Source: Lachnospiraceae bacterium (GTDB taxonomy: Bacteria; Bacillota; Clostridia; Lachnospirales; Lachnospiraceae). From it: DNA of 9,813 nucleotides. The position numbers and the translations under genes are program-made. Under the pieces are notes generated by a model. That model made no database searches. It saw nothing but the letters and a program-made list of their open reading frames with translations, and had not been told where the DNA came from. Shown piece after piece: positions 6,068 through 9,813 of the stretch. The stretch is from positions 1-9,813 of the forward strand of contig JAITWD010000227.1 in the NCBI GenBank assembly GCA_031285465.1, in the 5' to 3' direction. Within the stretch, counting starts at the first letter, position 1. Every line of letters starts with the position of its first letter.

Positions 6068-7579
6068 TTATTTTCGACCCCCAAGTAATTGTTTTACTGT
6101 CTTCTGCGGATTAAAGTCTTCGATATCATCTGGTACGTTCTGCCCATAGGTCATATATGAAAGAGCTGCACCGGTATAAAGTTTTAAATTCAACAGATTT
6201 CCCAATGTTGTTGTCTCATCCAGCTTGGTAAAGATCAGCTTGAAATCGGTTATTTCCTTGTAACTATCAGCAATGCTGACCAGATCACGATATTTAGTCG
6301 TAGCACTAAGCACCAGAAAAACCTCCTTTTCCACCATTGCATCGACCGAATGGATGAAGGCCTTCATATTCTCGCGTTGGGTCTCATTTTGATGGGAATG
6401 ACCGGCAGTGTCTACCAAAACAAAATCAAACCCCCGATAATCGCTCATAGCCTGCTCGATTTCTTCCTTTGTATAAATGACCCGGAACGGAACCTCCAAG
6501 ATATTGGCATAGGTACGAAGTTGCTCGGCAGCCGCAATCCGGTAGGTATCAGCCGTCAAAAGAGCCACCTTTTTATGTTCTTCCACTCGAAATCGGGACG
6601 CTATCTTAGCAATAGTGGTGGTTTTCCCCACTCCGGTAGGACCAACAAAAAAAACCACCTTTGGTCCATTCTTCGCCGGTTGAATAATTGCTGGTTTCCC
6701 AAATTTCAAGATCATTTTCTGATATATATTAGAAAGAGCATAATCAAACGGCATATTAGGCTTATTGGTCTTTTCCAACTCATCAATAATATGATTGGCA
6801 TATTTTTCTTTGATCTCATTATCCAGCATAGTGCCATATAGCAGCTTCATAAAAACATGCAGTTCATCGTCCGGTTGGGCCGCTTCTTCTATTACCTTTT
6901 TATCTTCCTCCGGCTTTTGTAGCTGTTGTTCCAATAACGAATGAAGGCTGTCCAATTTTTCTTCAAGTCCGGAATTTAGCTTGTTACTTGTTCTTTGGTC
7001 ATTAATTACATTACTTCTTTGATTATTGGTTGCATTAATGTTTACACTTCCATTGTTAGTTATATTTCCGTTATTGCTTCTATTTCTATTATTTATGGCG
7101 CCATTATTGTTTCCCGACACACCTGCATTGCCGCCAGGATTTCTATCACTGCTTCCATTACTGCCACCACTGCGATAGACATTTTCCCGACCGATCGTAT
7201 CATTACTATCGCTAAACATTTCCTGTTTTGCCTTAAAATTACTTCTATCGCCCGATTGCTCAGCGACACCATTTCTAATAATGCTTTCAAAATCAAAGTC
7301 TTTCAAGTCATCATTGGCCGCAGCATTGATATTATTAGCAAATGGTGCAGTAAAAAAAGGCTCCGATTTATCGTCCTTTCGGACATTACCGGCTCCATAA
7401 CGCTCATTTTCCTCTTCTAGAGCAACCGTTACTTCCATAAGCTGCGGACTCAAAAAACTGAATATCCCCTTTTTTTTGATATTGCGGACATTCATGACCA
7501 CAACATTGTTACCCAACTCTTTTTTAGCGGTTTCGACCGCTTCTGCCTCGGTTTTTCCCTGAAACTTCTTAATTATCAT
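6068..7579 (-). CDS. flhF: FlhF, SRP-type GTPase for flagellar placement, with long Asn-rich linker
   Basis: FlhF is the third SRP-family GTPase, beside Ffh and FtsY. It marks the site of flagellum assembly and is switched off by FlhG. The N-terminal B domain (about 1-55) opens with MIIKKFQGKTEAEA, typical of the family. The N domain is near 238-300 and the G domain near 305-500. GTPase motifs are intact: P-loop GPTGVGKTT (313-321), DTYRIAAAEQLR (344-355), DTAG (390-393) and TKLDE (451-455). Residues about 60-235 form a disordered-looking linker; 19 of residues 151-200 are Asn. At 503 residues it is much longer than B. subtilis FlhF (about 366), and the linker accounts for this. The ribosome site is poor (GGTGG four bases upstream). 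It follows flhA after 70 AT-rich bases in which I see no clear promoter. Confidence 0.96.
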   Translation of the reverse strand: MIIKKFQGKTEAEAVETAKKELGNNVVVMNVRNIKKKGIFSFLSPQLMEVTVALEEENERYGAGNVRKDDKSEPFFTAPFANNINAAANDDLKDFDFESIIRNGVAEQSGDRSNFKAKQEMFSDSNDTIGRENVYRSGGSNGSSDRNPGGNAGVSGNNNGAINNRNRSNNGNITNNGSVNINATNNQRSNVINDQRTSNKLNSGLEEKLDSLHSLLEQQLQKPEEDKKVIEEAAQPDDELHVFMKLLYGTMLDNEIKEKYANHIIDELEKTNKPNMPFDYALSNIYQKMILKFGKPAIIQPAKNGPKVVFFVGPTGVGKTTTIAKIASRFRVEEHKKVALLTADTYRIAAAEQLRTYANILEVPFRVIYTKEEIEQAMSDYRGFDFVLVDTAGHSHQNETQRENMKAFIHSVDAMVEKEVFLVLSATTKYRDLVSIADSYKEITDFKLIFTKLDETTTLGNLLNLKLYTGAALSYMTYGQNVPDDIEDFNPQKTVKQLLGGRK

Positions 7580-7649
7580 GTTGCCACCATTCTTATCATT
7601 TAGCTGTCATTATTCTTATTTATGTTTTTATATATCCATCACCAAATCC

Positions 7650-9683
7650 TCAAGCCGTAACCATCCCGACCGATTGCAGTTCAACGTTGCTGTCGATCTC
7701 GTTATAGGATACCACGATCAGATCTTTGAAATAATCCTCTGTCAATCGTTTAAAATACATCCGTACGATCGGTGAGGTTATAACAATAGGGTTTTTACCC
7801 ATATTCTCTAATTTTTTTACCTCACTGCCAACTGAATTCATCAACGTTTTAGTTTTTTCCGGATCAAGATTCAAATAGGCCCCCTGCTCGGTCTGCTTGA
7901 CATTGGACATGATTTCCTGCTCCATCCGCGGATCAAGGGTCACCACACTCGTGGTTTCATTAGGTGGGAAGAATTTACTGGAAATAGCTCTTTTTAAGCT
8001 TTGTCTGGTATATTCGGTTAATATATCGGTGTCACGGGTGGTCGCGGCGTAATCAGCCAGTGTCTCAAAAATAGTGAGAAGATCCCTGATGGAAATACCT
8101 TCCTTTAAAAGATTTTGCAGAACCTTCTGTACCTCACCCAACCCAAGTAACTTGGGTACCAGCTCTTCCACCAGCGAAGGATGGGATTCTTTGAGATTGT
8201 TGACCAGATTCTGAACATCCTGTCTGGTCAGTAGTTCGGCAATATACTGCCTGATCAACTCGGTCAAGTGGGTCGCAATAATGGAAGGCGGGTCAACCAC
8301 CGTATAGCCCATACTCTCCGCCCGTTCCCGCTGACTCTCGGTGATCCAGATAGCCGGCAGATGAAAGGAGGGTTCAAAGGTTGGGATTCCGGTAATCTCT
8401 TCTTCAACAAAACCGGGATTCATTGCCATATAATGGTCAAAAAGAATCTCACCTTCACTAACCTGAATGCCTTTTATTTTAATAATATATTGGTTGGGGT
8501 TCAATTGTATGTTATCACGCAAACGGATGATCGGCACCACTGTACCCAATTCAAGTGCGATCTGACGCCGGATCATGACCACGCGGTCAAGCAGATCGCC
8601 ACCTTGATTAACATCAGCAAGTGGAATAATACCGTAACCAAACTCCAGCTCCACCGGATCGACCTGTAAGAGACTGTTGACATTTTCAGGCTGGCGGATT
8701 TCGTCTGCTGAAACCTCTTCATAATCAACCTCTGACTCAATTTTTGCGGTTTCAATAGTACCAGCAATAATCCGCCCACTGACAATAAAAACCATTCCCA
8801 AGCCGATGAACACCACCGCTGGCAACGGGGTGATAATACCCATCACCGCAATCACCGAGCCGACCATATAAAGATTTTTGGGCACTCCAAAAAGTTGTCC
8901 GATCAAGGCAGTACTGAAATCGGCATCCTTTGATCCCTTGGTAACCAAAATACCGGTGGCAAGCGAAATAAGGAGCGACGGGATCTGACTGACCAAACCG
9001 TCACCGATGGTTAAAATAGTGTATTTATTAACCGCATCACCGATTTCCATATTCATCCGAAACATTCCCATGGCAATACCACCAATGATATTGACAAAAG
9101 TAATGATCAGACCGGCTACAGCATCACCCTTAACATATTTAACCGCACCATCCATCGAACCAAAGAAGCTGGCTTCCTGTTGAATCTTATCCCGTCGCTT
9201 CTTTGCCTCATCATCGGTAATAGCACCGGTATTTAAATCGGCATCGATCGCCATCTGCTTACCTGGCATCGCATCCAGCGTAAACCGCGCTGTTACTTCA
9301 GCAACACGCTCCGAACCTTTATTAATAACCATAAACTGTATCAGGATTAAGATTACAAAAACGATCGAGCCGATGATAAGGTCACCACCACCGACAAACT
9401 CACCGAATACCTGCACCACCTCACCGGGATCGCCGGTTCGCAAGACCAGCTTGGTTGAAGCCACATTAAGGCCGATCCTAAAGATGGTCGTAAAAAGCAA
9501 AATAGTAGGGAAATACCCCATGTCCAGGACTTCCTTGGAAAACATACAACCAAATAAAACCGCAAAGGCCACTGCGATATTAAAAGCCAAAAGGATGTCC
9601 AGCAACCAGTTTGGCACATTTACAATAAACATGATAACGGCGGATAAAAAATATAACGCCAGACCGATATCGGTTTTCTTCAT
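7650..9683 (-). CDS. flhA: FlhA, flagellar type III export gate protein
   Basis: FlhA forms the nonameric ring of the flagellar export gate; its membrane part helps couple proton flow to export and its cytoplasmic part docks chaperone-substrate complexes. The 677-residue protein fits the FHIPEP family length. About eight hydrophobic segments are visible near residues 5-24, 27-46, 57-76, 101-120, 187-206, 223-248, 271-288 and 289-307. The conserved cytoplasmic loop includes RFTLDAMPGKQMAIDADL (133-150). The C-terminal domain (about 330-677) has the usual PPSIIATHLTELI stretch (465-477), where export chaperones bind. The flagellar context argues against a virulence-type homologue such as InvA or LcrV-system LcrD. 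I set the start at the ATG at 9683 because GGAGG lies eight bases upstream; the longer TTG frame at 9698 overlaps this ribosome site. Confidence 0.97.
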   Translation of the reverse strand: MKKTDIGLALYFLSAVIMFIVNVPNWLLDILLAFNIAVAFAVLFGCMFSKEVLDMGYFPTILLFTTIFRIGLNVASTKLVLRTGDPGEVVQVFGEFVGGGDLIIGSIVFVILILIQFMVINKGSERVAEVTARFTLDAMPGKQMAIDADLNTGAITDDEAKKRRDKIQQEASFFGSMDGAVKYVKGDAVAGLIITFVNIIGGIAMGMFRMNMEIGDAVNKYTILTIGDGLVSQIPSLLISLATGILVTKGSKDADFSTALIGQLFGVPKNLYMVGSVIAVMGIITPLPAVVFIGLGMVFIVSGRIIAGTIETAKIESEVDYEEVSADEIRQPENVNSLLQVDPVELEFGYGIIPLADVNQGGDLLDRVVMIRRQIALELGTVVPIIRLRDNIQLNPNQYIIKIKGIQVSEGEILFDHYMAMNPGFVEEEITGIPTFEPSFHLPAIWITESQRERAESMGYTVVDPPSIIATHLTELIRQYIAELLTRQDVQNLVNNLKESHPSLVEELVPKLLGLGEVQKVLQNLLKEGISIRDLLTIFETLADYAATTRDTDILTEYTRQSLKRAISSKFFPPNETTSVVTLDPRMEQEIMSNVKQTEQGAYLNLDPEKTKTLMNSVGSEVKKLENMGKNPIVITSPIVRMYFKRLTEDYFKDLIVVSYNEIDSNVELQSVGMVTA

Positions 9684-9691
9684 GTTTATAA

Positions 9692-9696
9692 CCTCC
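9692..9696 (-). promoter_or_regulatory. Ribosome binding site that fixes the flhA start
   Basis: GGAGG on the minus strand lies eight bases before the ATG at 9683. Because it overlaps the second codon of a possible TTG start at 9698, that longer start would use the ribosome site as coding sequence and is unlikely. Confidence 0.85.
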
Positions 9697-9714
9697 AATT
9701 AATATTTCAACTCA

Positions 9715-9723
9715 ATTCTACCA
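9715..9723 (-). promoter_or_regulatory. Candidate extended -10 promoter upstream of flhA
   Basis: TGG (9721-9723) followed by TAGAAT (9715-9720) resembles an extended -10 element, about 30 bases upstream of the flhA start codon. A perfect TTGACA occurs at 9733-9738, but only 12 bases separate it from the hexamer, too short for a standard sigma-A pair. Either the extended -10 works alone or this is chance in AT-rich DNA. An internal flhA promoter would be additional to any upstream operon promoter. Confidence 0.3.
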
Positions 9724-9788
9724 TAATTTTACTGTCAAATCCACTAAACCCATTTATTTTCAAAATATATCACAATAATCCCCATGCA

Positions 9789-9811
9789 TTTCGCAAGTTC
9801 TACTTGCGAAA
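9789..9811. repeat. Perfect 10-bp inverted repeat with 3-base loop upstream of flhA
   Basis: TTTCGCAAGT (9789-9798) and ACTTGCGAAA (9802-9811) are exact reverse complements around the loop TCT. It is the strongest palindrome I noticed in the window. Read toward flhA, the second arm is followed by ATGCATGGGG with no T-run, so it is not a standard terminator in that direction; the other side is cut by the window edge. It may be an intergenic hairpin, a terminator of a plus-strand gene, an operator, or a dispersed palindromic repeat. Confidence 0.7.
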
Positions 9812-9813
9812 CT

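Noticed and set aside
6995..7420. Plus-strand open frame of 141 codons, rich in Ile and Ser, opposite the FlhF linker
   Set aside because: It is the antisense of the Asn-rich FlhF linker (AAT/AAC codons read backwards give ATT/GTT). It has no family resemblance and no ribosome site I could identify.
9684..9698. TTG start for flhA at 9698 (five extra residues)
   Set aside because: It overlaps the GGAGG ribosome site that serves the ATG at 9683, and I see no ribosome site properly placed upstream of the TTG.
9715..9738. Standard sigma-A promoter from TTGACA (9733-9738) and TAGAAT (9715-9720)
   Set aside because: The spacing is only 12 bases instead of 16-18; only the extended -10 reading was kept, at low confidence.
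1..9813. Mobile elements, CRISPR, tRNA/rRNA genes, prophage or defence genes
   Set aside because: The window is almost fully accounted for by fla/che genes with short gaps; no transposase, terminal repeats, spaced direct repeats or RNA gene signatures were seen.

Overview
The window is a compact chemotaxis and flagellar block, with every gene on the minus strand. In order of transcription (right to left) it reads flhA, flhF, flhG, a PilZ/YcgR-like c-di-GMP gene, cheB, cheA, cheW, cheC and the first 83 codons of cheD, which runs off the left edge. The order flhA-flhF-flhG-cheB-cheA-cheW-cheC-cheD is the one known from the Bacillus subtilis fla/che operon. With the presence of CheC and CheD and the strong AAGGAG-type ribosome sites, it points to a motile Gram-positive bacterium of the Firmicutes, probably Clostridia. 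An Acetobacterium/Eubacterium-type anaerobe is my best guess from overall protein character; I cannot prove the genus.

Right part (about 5184-9683): flagellar assembly. FlhA is the export-gate membrane protein of the flagellar type III secretion system. FlhF (SRP-type GTPase) and FlhG (MinD-type ATPase) control where and how many flagella are built. FlhF has an unusually long, asparagine-rich linker between its N-terminal basic domain and its GTPase core. A 130-base leader upstream of flhA ends at the window edge in a perfect 10-bp inverted repeat and holds a possible extended -10 promoter.

Middle (4137-5117): a YcgR-like PilZ protein, with both c-di-GMP binding motifs, sits between the flagellar and chemotaxis genes. 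It is followed by the largest non-coding gap in the window (255 bases). This gap holds a weak terminator-like hairpin, an extended -10 promoter candidate and a small inverted repeat, so the che genes may have their own promoter.

Left part (1-4136): adaptation and signalling. CheA (full P1-P5 kinase) and CheW form the receptor-kinase core. CheB is the receptor methylesterase, CheC the CheY-P phosphatase with two intact active sites, and CheD the receptor deamidase and CheC partner. The notable departure is CheB: it consists of the catalytic domain alone, with no receiver domain and no room upstream for one, so control by CheA phosphorylation as in E. coli or B. subtilis CheB is not evident. 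CheY, CheR, receptors and sigma-D are not in the window.

I see no RNA genes, insertion sequences, CRISPR arrays or signs of recent transfer. This is mostly a conserved core locus, and I do not claim a new system; the items worth a second look are local variations on it.
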